A DNA stretch of 64,000 bases, taken from contig NZ_CP034861.1 of assembly GCF_005080865.1 (NCBI RefSeq), positions 1 through 64,000 of the forward strand, given 5' to 3'. The stretch comes from Buchnera aphidicola (Muscaphis stroyani). GTDB lineage: Bacteria > Pseudomonadota > Gammaproteobacteria > Enterobacterales > Enterobacteriaceae. Of the stretch, positions 47,458-58,228 are shown piece by piece (position 1 is the first letter of the stretch; the number at the start of each line of letters is the position of its first letter). The notes under the pieces were generated by a model. It was not told the DNA's origin. It ran no database searches and saw only the letters and a list, made by a program, of their open reading frames with translations. Made by a program: the position numbers and the translations under genes.

Positions 47458-48251
47458 ATTATTAAACAATAATACAAAAATAAAAGTTCTTAAAAAATTT
47501 TACTTTTAAATAAAAAGTTTAAAGTTTAAAACTTAAATATTTTTTAATAGAAAATGTACACATTTTTTATATTACTCTTAATTTTTATTTTGCTAATATA
47601 TATTAATATTACTGAATTTTTTATTTTAATTAATTTTTTTAAGCGAGTATAAAATTTAAATTAATATCTATCATTAGACATATTTTTTTGATCAATTTAT
47701 GCAACTAATTATTTAATATATTAAAATAAAAAGTTATTAAAATAAAGTATATTAATTTAATAGATTTTATTATTTAAAATCTTTTATTTTTCGAAAAAAC
47801 TAAATGATACTAAATGAATAATTTTGTGAATCATTATATATTTAAAAAAATTATTTTTATATCATTTTTTTAAGTATTGTTACATTTTTAAAAGAATAAA
47901 AATTTTAAAATGACAAGTATTTTATCCCTCTTTTATTCGATTGTTTTCTTGATGTAATTAACAATATCTCATATATCAATATTTATTTATAAAAATTTTT
48001 TATTAAGTAGATTTATTCTGCCGAATCAACATAAATTTTTAATAAGATAATAAAAATATTATGAATAAAATTATGATTAACATCATTTTAAAAATCAATT
48101 TTTTTCCTTATAATTTTCATTTACTTTAAAACTTTGTAAACATTAAAGAAAAAATAATTTTTTTGAAAATTTTTTAATCTTTGCTTAATAATTCGAATAT
48201 TGCTGCTTAAATTTATTTATGATTTAATATAATTTTAATGGGTTATGATGT
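47458..48251. other. long gene-free spacer metF-argG
   Basis: 794 bases with no credible coding frame and no RNA gene. From memory, pea-aphid Buchnera has argE, argC and argB between metF and argG, so this looks like the remains of that block. I recognise no protein fragment. A short tandem repeat, ACTAAATGA twice, lies at 47799-47818. No convincing ArgR box is present. Confidence 0.55.
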
Positions 48252-49466
48252 ATGAAATTAAATAAAAATAGCGATAAAGTAGTTTTAGCTTACTCAGGTG
48301 GTTTAGATACTTCAGCTATTATTCCTTGGTTGAAAGAAAATTATAAAATTGAAGTTATTGCTTTTGTAGCTGATATAGGTCAATCTAAAGAAGATTTAGA
48401 AGGGATTGAACAAAAAGCATTGCAATCTGGAGCCACGAGTTGTTACATTTCTGATTTAAAAGAAGAATTTATAGAGCATTATGTATATCCTGTTTTAAAA
48501 ACTGGAGCGCTGTATGAAAGTAACTATTTATTGGGTACTGCAATGGCTCGACCTATTATTGCAAAAAAACAGATTGAGTTTGCATTAAACATCGGAGCTG
48601 GCTCAGTATGCCACGGAGCAACTGGAAAAGGAAATGATCAAATTCGATTTGAAATGGCTTATGCAGCATTGGCTCCGAATTTGAATGTCATTGCACCGTG
48701 GCGCGAATGGAGCTTAAATTCAAGGGAATCATTATTAAAATATTTAAAAGAAAAAAATATTCCTACTACCGCAACTGTAGAAAAAATATATAGTAAAGAT
48801 GAAAACTGTTGGCATGTTTCGACAGAAGGAGGGTTGTTAGAAAATCCTTGGAACATTGCTAAAGAAGATTGTTGGTCTTGGACGTTAGATCCGAAAGATG
48901 CATCAGAAGATCCTGAATTTGTTAAATTAACGTTAAAAAAAGGTTGTGTAGTATCAATTAATAATGAAATATTAAATCCTTTGCAGTGTGTTTTAAAATT
49001 AAATAAGATTGGATCGAATCATGGAATAGGGCGAATTGATATCGTTGAAAATAGAGTAATTGGGATTAAATCTAGAGGATGCTATGAAACTCCAGGCGGT
49101 ACTATTATTGTTAAAGCTATAAAAGCCATTGAACAATTAGTACTAGATCGTGAAAGTTTTAAATGGAGAGAACAAATGGGATTAGAAATGTCTTCCGTTA
49201 TCTATGATGGACGTTGGTTTTCTCCAATACGAAAATCGATACAAGCGGCTGCTGATTCATTATCTTCAGAAATCAATGGAGAAGTAGTTCTGAAGCTTTA
49301 TAAAGGTAGTGTTACTGCTGTTCAAAAAAAATCTCCTAATTCATTGTATTCTGAAGAATACGCTACTTTTGGGAAAGAAGAAGTTTATAATCAATCTGAT
49401 GCAGCTGGTTTTATTCGTCTTTTTTCATTATCTTCTAAAATGCGAGCACAGAATAGATTAAAATAA
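48252..49466 (+). CDS. argG: argininosuccinate synthase
   Basis: Joins citrulline and aspartate using ATP, the penultimate step of arginine synthesis. The product is 404 residues with the N-type PP-loop [16 protein letters not shown] at residues 12-27, [15 protein letters not shown], and APWREW. The length and sequence fit the short (about 400-residue) class and not the 447-residue E. coli enzyme. argH follows after 84 bases. Confidence 0.96.
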   Translation: MKLNKNSDKVVLAYSGGLDTSAIIPWLKENYKIEVIAFVADIGQSKEDLEGIEQKALQSGATSCYISDLKEEFIEHYVYPVLKTGALYESNYLLGTAMARPIIAKKQIEFALNIGAGSVCHGATGKGNDQIRFEMAYAALAPNLNVIAPWREWSLNSRESLLKYLKEKNIPTTATVEKIYSKDENCWHVSTEGGLLENPWNIAKEDCWSWTLDPKDASEDPEFVKLTLKKGCVVSINNEILNPLQCVLKLNKIGSNHGIGRIDIVENRVIGIKSRGCYETPGGTIIVKAIKAIEQLVLDRESFKWREQMGLEMSSVIYDGRWFSPIRKSIQAAADSLSSEINGEVVLKLYKGSVTAVQKKSPNSLYSEEYATFGKEEVYNQSDAAGFIRLFSLSSKMRAQNRLK

Positions 49467-49550
49467 TTTTTTAGAAAATTTTTTTTAAATATAACGAAAA
49501 AACAATTTTAAATTTATTTTTATTTAGTATTTATTTTATCGAGAGAATAT

Positions 49551-50930
49551 ATGACTCTTTGGGGTGGACGATTCACAACTGAATCAAATAAATTTTTTAA
49601 AGAATTTAATTCTTCTTTGTCTTTTGACTATGTTTTAGCAAAAGAAGATATTTTTGCTTCTATTGCTTGGTCGAAATCTCTAAAAGAAAATGGGATTTTA
49701 AACCAAAAAGAACAAAATATAATAGAAAATGCGTTAACGTCGTTACTTGAAGATATTCAAAAAAATCTCAAAAGTATTCTTGTAAGTGGTTCAGAAGATA
49801 TACATAGTTGGATAGAAACTAATTTAATTCAAAAAATAGGGATATTAGGTAAAAAGTTACATACTGGTCGAAGCCGAAATGATCAAATTACTACTGATTT
49901 AAAACTATGGTGCAAAAATCAGCTATCTATTTTGTTAAATAGCATTACTAAATTACAAAAAATTTTTGTATCTATCGCAGAATCTAATCATGATGTCATC
50001 ATGCCAGGATACACTCATTTACAACGTGCTCAACCCATTACCTTTTCTTATTGGTGTTTAGCTTATGTTGAGATGTTAAGAAGAGATTCTAGCCGATTAA
50101 AAGATATCTTTAAAAGATTAAATATTAGTCCTTTAGGTTCGGGAGCGGTATCAGGCACTGCTTGGAAAATTGATCGAAAAAAACTTGCTTTATCAATGGG
50201 TTTTGATTCCGCAACTAGAAATAGTCTTGATAGCGTTTCAGATCGAGACTATGTTATTGAATTACTTTCAGCAGCTTCAATTGGAATGATTCATCTATCT
50301 CGTTTTTCTGAAGATTTAATTTTTTTTAATTCTAGAGAAGCTGATTTTATTGAATTATCTGATTCAATTACTTCTGGATCGTCGCTTATGCCTCAAAAAA
50401 AAAATCCAGATGCATTAGAACTAATTCGTGCAAAATGCGGTCGTGTTCATGGTTCCTTAGTTTCAATTTTAATTGTATTAAAAGCTCTTCCTTTATCATA
50501 TAATAAAGACATGCAAGAAGATAAAGAAGGTCTTTTTGATTCTTTAAAAACATGGAACGATTGTTTATCTATGGCTGGATTAGTGATTAATAATTTGACA
50601 GTAAATCGTGTGTCATGTCGAAAAGCTGCTGAAAAAGGTTATCTAAATGCAACAGAAATAGCTGATTATTTAGTTCAAAAAGGAATGCCTTTTCGAGAGG
50701 CTCATAATATTTCTGGTCAAATAGTGCTAAGAGCAATTCAAGAAAAAAAATCGCTTAATGATTTAGAGTTAATGATATTTCAAAAATATAGCCAATTAAT
50801 TAAAAAAGATATATATAAAAATATCACTTTAGAATCCTGTTTAGAAAAAAGATCTTCTCAGGGAGGCGTAGCTCCTAGTCAAGTGTATTTGGAAATTATG
50901 AAAGCAAAGAAAAGATTAAATATTTTATAA
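49551..50930 (+). CDS. argH: argininosuccinate lyase
   Basis: Splits argininosuccinate into arginine and fumarate. The product is 459 residues (E. coli 457). LWGGRF at the N-terminus, HTGRSRNDQ, the [11 protein letters not shown] block, and the fumarase/lyase signature [12 protein letters not shown] with the catalytic serine are intact. With argG it completes arginine synthesis from citrulline; the ornithine-forming genes are not here. A perfect hairpin follows. Confidence 0.97.
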   Translation: MTLWGGRFTTESNKFFKEFNSSLSFDYVLAKEDIFASIAWSKSLKENGILNQKEQNIIENALTSLLEDIQKNLKSILVSGSEDIHSWIETNLIQKIGILGKKLHTGRSRNDQITTDLKLWCKNQLSILLNSITKLQKIFVSIAESNHDVIMPGYTHLQRAQPITFSYWCLAYVEMLRRDSSRLKDIFKRLNISPLGSGAVSGTAWKIDRKKLALSMGFDSATRNSLDSVSDRDYVIELLSAASIGMIHLSRFSEDLIFFNSREADFIELSDSITSGSSLMPQKKNPDALELIRAKCGRVHGSLVSILIVLKALPLSYNKDMQEDKEGLFDSLKTWNDCLSMAGLVINNLTVNRVSCRKAAEKGYLNATEIADYLVQKGMPFREAHNISGQIVLRAIQEKKSLNDLELMIFQKYSQLIKKDIYKNITLESCLEKRSSQGGVAPSQVYLEIMKAKKRLNIL

Positions 50931-50951
50931 ATTAATATTTTTTGTGTTTTA

Positions 50952-50983
50952 ACTTAGCATTTTAAATCTTTAAAATGCTAAGT
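50952..50983 (+). terminator. perfect hairpin after argH
   Basis: ACTTAGCATTTTAA at 50952-50965 and its exact complement ending at 50983 form a stem of 13-14 pairs with a tiny loop. The next bases (CATTAACTATTAA) are not a T run, though TTTTTT occurs about 15 bases on. It could stop argGH transcription or protect its 3' end. Confidence 0.55.
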
Positions 50984-51045
50984 CATTAACTATTAATTTT
51001 TTCAAGAAAATGCTTAATTGGTGATTAACACAGGATTTAAATTCT

Positions 51046-51480
51046 ATGAAAGACATAATATTTTTTGTAAAAAATCACATATTTTTAGTTTTTATATGGT
51101 TTTTTTTCATGTTTTTAACTATTTATTCTATTACTAGAGTTTTTTTTTTAAAATTTAAAATTATTAATAATACAGAAGCAATTGAATTAATAAATAAAAA
51201 AAAAGCTATTATTATTGACACTCGATCTTTAGATTTATTTACACAAGGTCATATTGTTCATTCAATCAATTTTTTATTAGAACATATTTTGCTAAATAAG
51301 ATAGAAACGTTAAAAATATATAAATATTGTCCTATTATTTTAGTTATTAGTGAATCAAATAAGTATGACGAATGTGTCAGTGTTTTTTTAAAAAATGGAT
51401 TTTCACGTATTTATGTTTTAAAAAATGGAATTGATTTTTGGAATTTAGATAATTTACCTCTTGTTACCAAAGATAAATAA
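51046..51480 (+). CDS. yibN: membrane-anchored rhodanese-like protein YibN, catalytic Cys missing
   Basis: One N-terminal membrane helix (about residues 11-35) is followed by a rhodanese-like domain (IIIDTRSLDLFTQGHI, residues 55-70; C-terminal RIYVLKNGIDFW). The product is 144 residues (E. coli 143). In an ungapped alignment with my recollection of E. coli YibN, the active-site Cys corresponds to Tyr107 here; the nearest Cys is 110. Sulfurtransferase activity is therefore unlikely. E. coli order yibN-grxC-secB is kept minus grxC. Function in this organism is unknown. Confidence 0.85.
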   Translation: MKDIIFFVKNHIFLVFIWFFFMFLTIYSITRVFFLKFKIINNTEAIELINKKKAIIIDTRSLDLFTQGHIVHSINFLLEHILLNKIETLKIYKYCPIILVISESNKYDECVSVFLKNGFSRIYVLKNGIDFWNLDNLPLVTKDK

Positions 51481-51537
51481 TTTTTTAAAATTTTTATTTT
51501 TTTACAAAAGATTACTTATTAATATTGTGGATATTTT

Positions 51538-51987
51538 ATGTTGCATAAAAATACATTAAAACAACATTTATTTGAAATTAAACGTGTTTATATAAAAGAC
51601 GTTTCTTTTGAATGTCCTAATGCTCCAAGTATTTTTGATCAAAAATGGAAGCCTACTGTACAATTAAATTTAAATACTTTTTCTAATAAAATTGAATTAA
51701 ATATTTTTGAGATTACTTTGCAGGTTAGAGTAAAAGTAAAAAGTGAAAAAAATTTAGTTTTTTTATGTGATGTACATCAAGCTGGTATTTTTTTTATTTC
51801 TCAATTGAATGAAATTGAATTAAATCAGTGTATAGGATCTTATTGTCCTAACATTTTATTTCCTTATGCTCGAGAATGCATATCAAATTTAGTTTCTCAT
51901 GCTAGCTTTCCTCAACTTAATCTTGCACCTATCAATTTTGATGACATTTATCAAAAACATGTGGAATATAAAAAAATGAATGCATAG
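51538..51987 (+). CDS. secB: export chaperone SecB
   Basis: Tetrameric chaperone that holds precursor proteins unfolded and passes them to SecA. The product is 149 residues (E. coli 155). KRVYIKDVSFECPNAPSIF near the N-terminus and CPNILFPYARECISNLVSHASFPQLNLAP are diagnostic. The acidic C-terminal tail that binds SecA zinc in E. coli is shortened. cysE follows after 18 bases; gpsA, between them in E. coli, is missing. Confidence 0.95.
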   Translation: MLHKNTLKQHLFEIKRVYIKDVSFECPNAPSIFDQKWKPTVQLNLNTFSNKIELNIFEITLQVRVKVKSEKNLVFLCDVHQAGIFFISQLNEIELNQCIGSYCPNILFPYARECISNLVSHASFPQLNLAPINFDDIYQKHVEYKKMNA

Positions 51988-52005
51988 TATATATAAGGAA
52001 AAAAA

Positions 52006-52830
52006 ATGCGCTCTAAACCAGTTTTGGAAATATGGAATAAAATAGTTAAAGAATCTTTTTTTTTAAAAATAAAAGAACCTTTTTTTTCAAATTTTTATAA
52101 TAAAAATATATCAAAACATAATAATTTCAGTAGTTCTTTAAGTTATATATTAGCTGATAAGTTATCTACTTCCAGTATTTCTACAGCAGAATTAAAAAAA
52201 ATTTTTGAAAATATATACTCAAAAAATATGTATTTATTGCATTTTGCAGTGAAAGATATTAGAGCCGTTTTTAAAAGAGATCCTGTAGTTAAAAATTATT
52301 TAACTCCTTTATTATATCTAAAAGGATTTCATGCTTTAGAATCTTATAGAATTAGTCATTATCTTTGGAAAAAAAAGAAATATTCATTTTCTTTATATCT
52401 TCAGAGTAGAATTTCTTCAGTCTTTTCAGTCGATATTCATCCAGCTGCATCTATTGGATCTGGTATAATGATAGATCATGCAAGTGGTGTGGTTATCGGA
52501 GAAAGAGTTAAAATAGAAGATAACGTTTCAATATTACATTCAGTTACTTTAGGGGGAACAGGTAAAATAAAAGGAAAAAATAGACATCCAATAATTAGAA
52601 AAGGAGTTGTTATAGGAGCAGGAGCAAAAATTTTAGGACACATTGAAGTAGGATCGGGATCTAAAATAGGAGCAGGTTCTGTTGTATTAAAAAATGTTCC
52701 TTCACATGTAACAGTGGCTGGAATTCCGGCAAAAATTTTAAGTACAGCAGATGATGTTAATAAATATAATAATCCAAAAAAGTGCAGTTCTAAATGTACA
52801 GAAAAATTTCAATATGGAAGCGGAATATAA
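52006..52830 (+). CDS. cysE: serine O-acetyltransferase
   Basis: Makes O-acetylserine, the first committed step of cysteine synthesis. The product is 274 residues (E. coli 273). An alpha-helical N-terminal half is followed by a left-handed beta helix of hexapeptide repeats (residues about 142-240), with the catalytic pair in IMIDHASGVVIG and SILHSVTLGGTG. The C-terminal tail, which mediates cysteine feedback in E. coli, is present but altered. AAGGA precedes the start. Confidence 0.96.
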   Translation: MRSKPVLEIWNKIVKESFFLKIKEPFFSNFYNKNISKHNNFSSSLSYILADKLSTSSISTAELKKIFENIYSKNMYLLHFAVKDIRAVFKRDPVVKNYLTPLLYLKGFHALESYRISHYLWKKKKYSFSLYLQSRISSVFSVDIHPAASIGSGIMIDHASGVVIGERVKIEDNVSILHSVTLGGTGKIKGKNRHPIIRKGVVIGAGAKILGHIEVGSGSKIGAGSVVLKNVPSHVTVAGIPAKILSTADDVNKYNNPKKCSSKCTEKFQYGSGI

Positions 52831-52845
52831 AGAGAATTATCTATA

Positions 52846-52912
52846 TAAAATAAAATCTTCTGTTTTTGAAAATTTTTTATAGAATAAGATTAAATACAGA
52901 AGTTTTATTTTA
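52846..52912. terminator. bidirectional terminator between cysE and rpoD
   Basis: The arms 52846-52863 and 52896-52912 pair over 17 bp with a single bulged T: a TTCTGT/ACAGAA core (each arm one pair longer) plus ten mostly A-T pairs. It lies between convergent genes and is flanked by A-rich and T-rich tracts, so it could end transcription both ways. The 32-base loop is long. Confidence 0.6.
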
Positions 52913-52930
52913 TAATAAATTAGTTAATTC

Positions 52931-54766
52931 TCAGTCGTCTAAAAAACTGCGCAGTATTTCTGATCTACTTGGATGACGCAATTTTCTAAGTGCTTTGGCT
53001 TCTATTTGACGTATTCTTTCTCTTGTAACATCAAATTGTTTTCCAACTTCTTCTAAAGTATGATCAGTATTCATATCAATTCCAAAACGCATGCGAAGTA
53101 CTTTTGCTTCACGAGCGGTTAGTCCAGACAAAACGTCATGCGTAGCTGATCTTAAACTTTCAGAAGTTGCTGAATCTAATGGCAATTCTAAAGTAGTATC
53201 TTCAATAAAATCACCTAAATGTGAATCATCATCATCTCCAATCGGGGTTTCCATAGATATTGGTTCTTTGGCTATTTTTAAAACTTTTCTAATTTTGTCT
53301 TCAGGAATTAGCATTTTTTCAGAAAGTTCTTCAGGAGTCGGTTCTCGACCTATTTCTTGAAGCATTTGTCTAGAAATTCGATTAAGTTTATTAATAGTTT
53401 CTATCATATGAACAGGAATCCGAATTGTACGAGCTTGATCTGCAATGGATCGCGTAATTGCTTGTCGAATCCACCATGTAGCATAAGTTGAAAATTTATA
53501 TCCTCGACGATATTCAAATTTATCAACTGCTTTCATTAGACCAATGTTACCTTCTTGAATTAAATCTAAAAATTGCAAACCTCTATTAGTATATTTTTTA
53601 GCAATAGAAATTACTAATCTTAAATTAGCCTCTACCATTTCTTTTTTTGCTCTTCTAGCTTTAGCTTCTCCAATAGACATTCTTTTATTAATATCTTTAA
53701 CTTGTTGAATAGTTAAACCTGTTTCTTTTTCTATTTGAATTAATTTTTGTATGCTTCTCGATATAATTGATTTTACTTCTTTTATCTTTTTAGACCATGG
53801 TTGATTTATATTTTGAGCTTGTTCAAGCCAGTTATCGTCAGTTTCTTTTCCTTTAAAAATTTTTATAAAATTTTTTTTTGGCATTTTACACTGATCAATG
53901 CACAATTGCATAATCATTTTTTCTTGTATTCTAACTCTTTCCATCATGCATCTTATGCTATTGACTAAATAATCAAATTGTTTTGGAACTAATCTAAATT
54001 GTTTAAAAACCTCTGAAAGATTATAAATTTCTGTCAGTGAATCTTTATGGTATCTTTTTTTATTTCTAATCGTATTATTTGTATTATTGTATTGTTTTCT
54101 TAATTCAGAAAATTTTTCGTTTGCTAATTCTGGATCGATTTTATGATCATCTTCATCTGTGTTTTGATTATTTTCTTCATCTTCGTTATTTTGTTCTTCT
54201 TCTAATAATTCAGATCCTATGTGCATGGCTGAAGGAGAAAAAATTTCTTCTGCATTAGGATCAACAAATCCTGTAACTATATCAGATAATTTTATTTGAC
54301 CTGTTTTAATTCGATCATGCTGATCAAGAAGATAAGTAATTGCTTCTGGATACTCTGACACAGACGATTGAACTTGGTTAATTCCTTCTTCGATGCGTTT
54401 AGCTATATCAATTTCGCCTTCTCTTGTCAAAAGTTCAACAGTTCCCATCTCTCTCATATACATCCTTACAGGATCAGTAGTTCGTCCTAGCTCTGATTCT
54501 ACACTAGAGAGAACTTGAGTTGCTGCTTCAACAGCATCTTCATCTGTATCTGCATTTATTTCATTTAAAATCAAATCATCAGCATCAGGTGCTTCTTCAA
54601 CGACTTGAATGCCCATGTCGTTAATCATTTGAATGATATCATCGATTTGTTCAGAATCAATAATCTCTTCAGGCAAATGATCATTGACTTCAGCATAGGT
54701 TAAATACCCTTGCTCTTTTCCATGTGTGACAAGAAGTTTAAGTTGAGATTGTGGGTTTTGATCCAT
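52931..54766 (-). CDS. rpoD: primary sigma factor sigma-70
   Basis: Housekeeping sigma factor. The product is 611 residues (E. coli 613). Region 1.1 begins [20 protein letters not shown], region 1.2 has [21 protein letters not shown], and an acidic insert around [19 protein letters not shown] follows. Region 2 ([22 protein letters not shown]) and region 4 helix-turn-helix [30 protein letters not shown] are intact. Last gene of the rpsU-dnaG-rpoD operon. Confidence 0.98.
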   Translation of the reverse strand: MDQNPQSQLKLLVTHGKEQGYLTYAEVNDHLPEEIIDSEQIDDIIQMINDMGIQVVEEAPDADDLILNEINADTDEDAVEAATQVLSSVESELGRTTDPVRMYMREMGTVELLTREGEIDIAKRIEEGINQVQSSVSEYPEAITYLLDQHDRIKTGQIKLSDIVTGFVDPNAEEIFSPSAMHIGSELLEEEQNNEDEENNQNTDEDDHKIDPELANEKFSELRKQYNNTNNTIRNKKRYHKDSLTEIYNLSEVFKQFRLVPKQFDYLVNSIRCMMERVRIQEKMIMQLCIDQCKMPKKNFIKIFKGKETDDNWLEQAQNINQPWSKKIKEVKSIISRSIQKLIQIEKETGLTIQQVKDINKRMSIGEAKARRAKKEMVEANLRLVISIAKKYTNRGLQFLDLIQEGNIGLMKAVDKFEYRRGYKFSTYATWWIRQAITRSIADQARTIRIPVHMIETINKLNRISRQMLQEIGREPTPEELSEKMLIPEDKIRKVLKIAKEPISMETPIGDDDDSHLGDFIEDTTLELPLDSATSESLRSATHDVLSGLTAREAKVLRMRFGIDMNTDHTLEEVGKQFDVTRERIRQIEAKALRKLRHPSRSEILRSFLDD

Positions 54767-54881
54767 AAAATGGTATCCAACTTATATTAATTTAATTGAA
54801 AGTAATTGACTGTTTTTGTCAATAATAAATAATAGAGTTATTTTAAATAATTTAAAAGTTTATTAAAATGTTTTTAAGTGT

Positions 54882-56642
54882 CTAACGATTATAAATTTTA
54901 TATAATTTTTTTGATAATTTTTTATTAATTAACCAAATTTCCTGTTTTTCTTTTATATTTAAACCTTTGATGCGTTCTTGAGAAATTAAATATTCTTGTC
55001 TTTCCTCAAGAATTTTTTTTTTCATGTTTGATAATAAATCTATAAACATATTTTGAATTTCTTCTGGAATAATCATATGATCCCATCTAGCTAAAATTTT
55101 TAAAACGTTAAATATTTTTTTGTTTCTGTATAATTCTAATAATTGACCTGTATTTAAATTTGGAAAATTTATGCATGTTTGAAGTAATTCTATAAAAATA
55201 GGCAGTCCTTTTAATTTTAGATTTTTTATTTTTTCCATTGACGGAGTTATTTTAGCTAAATTTGGATTTTGCACAAGAAGTCCAATTAAAATTCGCATTG
55301 GAGTTCTTTTTATTTGAAATGTTTTTATTTTTTTATTTTTTATTTCCATTTCGTACAAAAATTTTTCAAATTGACTATCTTCCAAAATTCCTATTTTTCT
55401 GGCTAATATTTGTCGAAGATAAATTCTTATAGTGGAACTAGAAATTTGATTGATTAAAGGCAAAGCAGTAACGCTTAATCGAAATTTATCATCTTTAGAT
55501 GATAAATTTATATTTTTTAATATGTTTTTAAAAAAAAAATTTGATAAAGTTAAAGCATTTTTAATACGAATTTGGAATTTTTCCTTTCCTTCTTTTCTAA
55601 CAATTGTATCTGGATCTTCGTTGTTAGGAAGTAGTATAAATTTAATTGTTTTTTTATCAGATATATATGGTAAAGCAACTTTTAAAGATCTCCAGGCTGC
55701 ATTTTTTCCTGCGGTATCGCCATCATAACAATATATAATTGTGTCGGTATTTCTAAAAAGAAGTTGAATATGATCTTTTGTAGTAGCCGTTCCTAATGAT
55801 GATACCGCGTAGAGAATATTATATTCTGTTAATGTTATAACATCAATATAACCTTCTACAATTAATAGATATTCTGGTTTTATAAACTTTTTTTTAACTT
55901 GATATAAACCATAAATTTGTCTTCCTTTGTTAAAAATGTCGGTTTCAGGAGAATTAAGATATTTTGGTAAAACTTTTTGTTGTATTGAGCGACCTCCAAA
56001 AGCAATAATTGTACCTTTTCGATCATGTATAGGAAAGATGATTCGCCCTCTAAAAGAATCATATTTAGAACCATTTTGATTCATTGAAATAATATTATAC
56101 TCTAATAATTCGTTTTCAAAATTTTTGCTGATTTTTAGTTTTTTTAAAAAATCAAACCATTTAAAACTTGAGAATCCAATGGAAAAAAAATTTATTATAT
56201 TTTTGCTAATTCCTCTATGAGCTAAATAATTGCAAGCAGCATTTGTGGATAGAAGATTTTTTTGATATAGTTTAGACATTTCATTCATTAAAAAATACAA
56301 TTTTTTTCTTTTTATATAATTTTGATTTTCATATTCATTTTTTTTAGAAGGTATTTCAATTCCATTACTTGCAGCTAGTTCTTCAATGCTTTCTATAAAA
56401 TTTAAGTGTTCGTAATTCATTAAAAAGTCAATGGCATTTCCATGCGCTTTGCATCCAAAGCAATAATAAAATTGTTTTTCATAACTAACTGTAAACGATG
56501 GAGTTTTATCATGATGAAAAGGGCAATTAGTTTGATAGTTTTTGCCTTTTTTTTTCAATATAAGACGAGCGTGAATGAGTTCAACAATATCAGTTCGATA
56601 TAGTAATTCATTGATAAAATGTTTAGGTATTTTAATGGGCAT
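54882..56642 (-). CDS. dnaG: DNA primase
   Basis: Synthesises RNA primers for replication. The product is 586 residues (E. coli 581). The N-terminal zinc-binding domain has [11 protein letters not shown] and CFGCKAHGN (ligands near residues 40-64). The RNA polymerase core has EGYIDV and the TOPRIM metal motif YCYDGDTAG. The C-terminal helicase-binding domain is poorly conserved and lysine-rich. In E. coli the operon rpsU-dnaG-rpoD balances translation, replication and transcription, and the order is kept here. Confidence 0.96.
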   Translation of the reverse strand: MPIKIPKHFINELLYRTDIVELIHARLILKKKGKNYQTNCPFHHDKTPSFTVSYEKQFYYCFGCKAHGNAIDFLMNYEHLNFIESIEELAASNGIEIPSKKNEYENQNYIKRKKLYFLMNEMSKLYQKNLLSTNAACNYLAHRGISKNIINFFSIGFSSFKWFDFLKKLKISKNFENELLEYNIISMNQNGSKYDSFRGRIIFPIHDRKGTIIAFGGRSIQQKVLPKYLNSPETDIFNKGRQIYGLYQVKKKFIKPEYLLIVEGYIDVITLTEYNILYAVSSLGTATTKDHIQLLFRNTDTIIYCYDGDTAGKNAAWRSLKVALPYISDKKTIKFILLPNNEDPDTIVRKEGKEKFQIRIKNALTLSNFFFKNILKNINLSSKDDKFRLSVTALPLINQISSSTIRIYLRQILARKIGILEDSQFEKFLYEMEIKNKKIKTFQIKRTPMRILIGLLVQNPNLAKITPSMEKIKNLKLKGLPIFIELLQTCINFPNLNTGQLLELYRNKKIFNVLKILARWDHMIIPEEIQNMFIDLLSNMKKKILEERQEYLISQERIKGLNIKEKQEIWLINKKLSKKLYKIYNR

Positions 56643-56667
56643 AAATTTCTATATACAAAATTAGTTG

Positions 56668-56688
56668 CCGTTCTTAATTTAAGAACGG
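56668..56688 (-). terminator. hairpin between rpsU and dnaG
   Basis: CCGTTCTTAA and TTAAGAACGG (56668-56677 and 56679-56688) are exact complements; a realistic fold has eight pairs and a five-base loop. E. coli has terminator T1 at this point, which lets most transcripts stop after rpsU. Here the minus-strand tail (CAACTAATTTTG) lacks a good T run, so termination may be partial. Confidence 0.6.
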
Positions 56689-56731
56689 TTTTTAAAAATT
56701 TTTTTATTTTGATTTTTTACTAAAAAATATG

Positions 56732-56947
56732 TTAATACATTCGAATGCGTCTTGCATTTTCTCTTGTGAGTTTTTTTGACAAACGTTTAATTGCTGAAGC
56801 TTTAGCTCTTTTTCGTTCTGTAGTTGGTTTTTCATAAAATTCTCTTCGACGAATTTCAGCCAAAATACCAGCTTTTTCACAAGATCTTTTAAAGCGTCTA
56901 AGCGCAACATCAAAGGGTTCATTTTCACGTACTTTTATTACTGGCAT
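56732..56947 (-). CDS. rpsU: 30S ribosomal protein S21
   Basis: Small basic protein of the 30S subunit that aids initiation. The product is 71 residues, the E. coli length, with [20 protein letters not shown] at the N-terminus and [13 protein letters not shown] at the end. First gene of the rpsU-dnaG-rpoD operon, divergent from tsaD as in E. coli. The 227-base divergent spacer (56948-57174) shows no recognisable feature apart from A/T-rich tracts. Confidence 0.97.
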   Translation of the reverse strand: MPVIKVRENEPFDVALRRFKRSCEKAGILAEIRRREFYEKPTTERKRAKASAIKRLSKKLTRENARRIRMY

Positions 56948-57174
56948 TTTAATTTTACCTTAATAATTTATTTTGTTTAAAAACTAAAATACTTATTTTA
57001 AAATTTTTTAGAATTAAACCACTAATATCATTTTTAATTAAAAAATTTTTATGAAATTACTCATTAGAGCTTTGTTCTAAAAATCTTTTAGTTTAGAATA
57101 GCATTAATTTAAAATTAGTGTAAAACGTATTTTTTTTATTTTTATTTAATTTATTATAAAGGTATATAAGATCA

Positions 57175-58188
57175 ATGAAAGTATTAGGCATCGAAACTTC
57201 ATGTGATGATACAGGTGTATCCATTTATGATAGCAAAGAAGGATTACTAATTAATGAGTTAAAAAATCAAAATAAATTAAATTTTAATTTTGGAGGTATT
57301 GTTCCTGAGATAGCTTCTAGAGAGCATATGAAAAAAATGGTTGATTTAATTGAAAAAATTTTTATAAAAAAGAAATTTATGAATAAAATAGATTTAATTT
57401 CGTATACCGCGGGACCTGGTTTAGTGAGCTCTTTATTAGTAGGAGCAACTTTTGCTTGTTCATTGGCATTATCTTTGAATCTTCCAATTATTCCTGTTAA
57501 TCACATGGAAGCGCATTTATTATCACCAATGTTAGAAAATAAGTCAATTAAATTTCCATTTATTGGTTTATTAGTTTCTGGAAAACACACTCAACTGATT
57601 GGAGCTCATAAATTAGGAAAATATGAATTACTCGGAAATTCTTTAGATGATGCAGCAGGAGAAGCGTTTGATAAGACCGCAAAATTATTAGGATTAAAAT
57701 ACCCAGGAGGACCTAATCTTTCTCGTTTAGCTTGTAGAGGATTGAGAAACAAATTTCATTTTCCTCGACCTATGATAAACCATGCAAGCTTAAATTTTAG
57801 CTTTTCAGGATTGAAAACTCATGCTGCAAAAATTATTAATAATAATTTTTTAAATATCCAAGATAAAGCAAACATTGCTAGAGCTTTTGAAGATGCAGTG
57901 ATTGATATTTTACTAATTAAAACTAAAAAAGCATTGCAGAAAAAAAAATGGAAACGTTTAGTGATAGCGGGTGGAGTGAGTGCTAACATGGTTTTAAGAA
58001 AAAATGCAGAAATAATGATGAAAAATTTTTTTAATGGAGAAGTATTTTATGCTCATCCAAAATTTTGCACTGATAATGGAGCAATGATTGCATATTTAGG
58101 TTTGTTACGCAATAAAGAATCCAAAATATGTCAATCAGAAATATTAGTTAAACCAAATTGGTCTATTACTAAAGTAAGTCAAATATAA
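57175..58188 (+). CDS. tsaD: tRNA threonylcarbamoyladenosine transferase TsaD
   Basis: Transfers the threonylcarbamoyl group to A37 of ANN-decoding tRNAs (t6A), with TsaB and TsaE. The product is 337 residues, the E. coli length. The metal-binding histidines are in NHMEAHLLSP (near residues 111 and 115). GIETSCDDTGVSIY opens the protein, and GGVSANMVLR and FCTDNGAMIAYLG are conserved. The substrate tRNA-Thr genes are in this window. Confidence 0.97.
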   Translation: MKVLGIETSCDDTGVSIYDSKEGLLINELKNQNKLNFNFGGIVPEIASREHMKKMVDLIEKIFIKKKFMNKIDLISYTAGPGLVSSLLVGATFACSLALSLNLPIIPVNHMEAHLLSPMLENKSIKFPFIGLLVSGKHTQLIGAHKLGKYELLGNSLDDAAGEAFDKTAKLLGLKYPGGPNLSRLACRGLRNKFHFPRPMINHASLNFSFSGLKTHAAKIINNNFLNIQDKANIARAFEDAVIDILLIKTKKALQKKKWKRLVIAGGVSANMVLRKNAEIMMKNFFNGEVFYAHPKFCTDNGAMIAYLGLLRNKESKICQSEILVKPNWSITKVSQI

Positions 58189-58228
58189 TTAATTATTTTT
58201 TTTATTAAACATAGTTTAATTATTTATT

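Noticed and set aside
47799-47818. Tandem ACTAAATGA repeat in the metF-argG spacer
   Set aside because: Only two copies of a short unit in decaying DNA; most likely slippage with no function.
47809-47835. ARG-box-like TGAAT half sites upstream of argG
   Set aside because: The half sites are in direct rather than inverted orientation, with poor match to the operator, and lie more than 400 bases from argG. Probably random A/T sequence.
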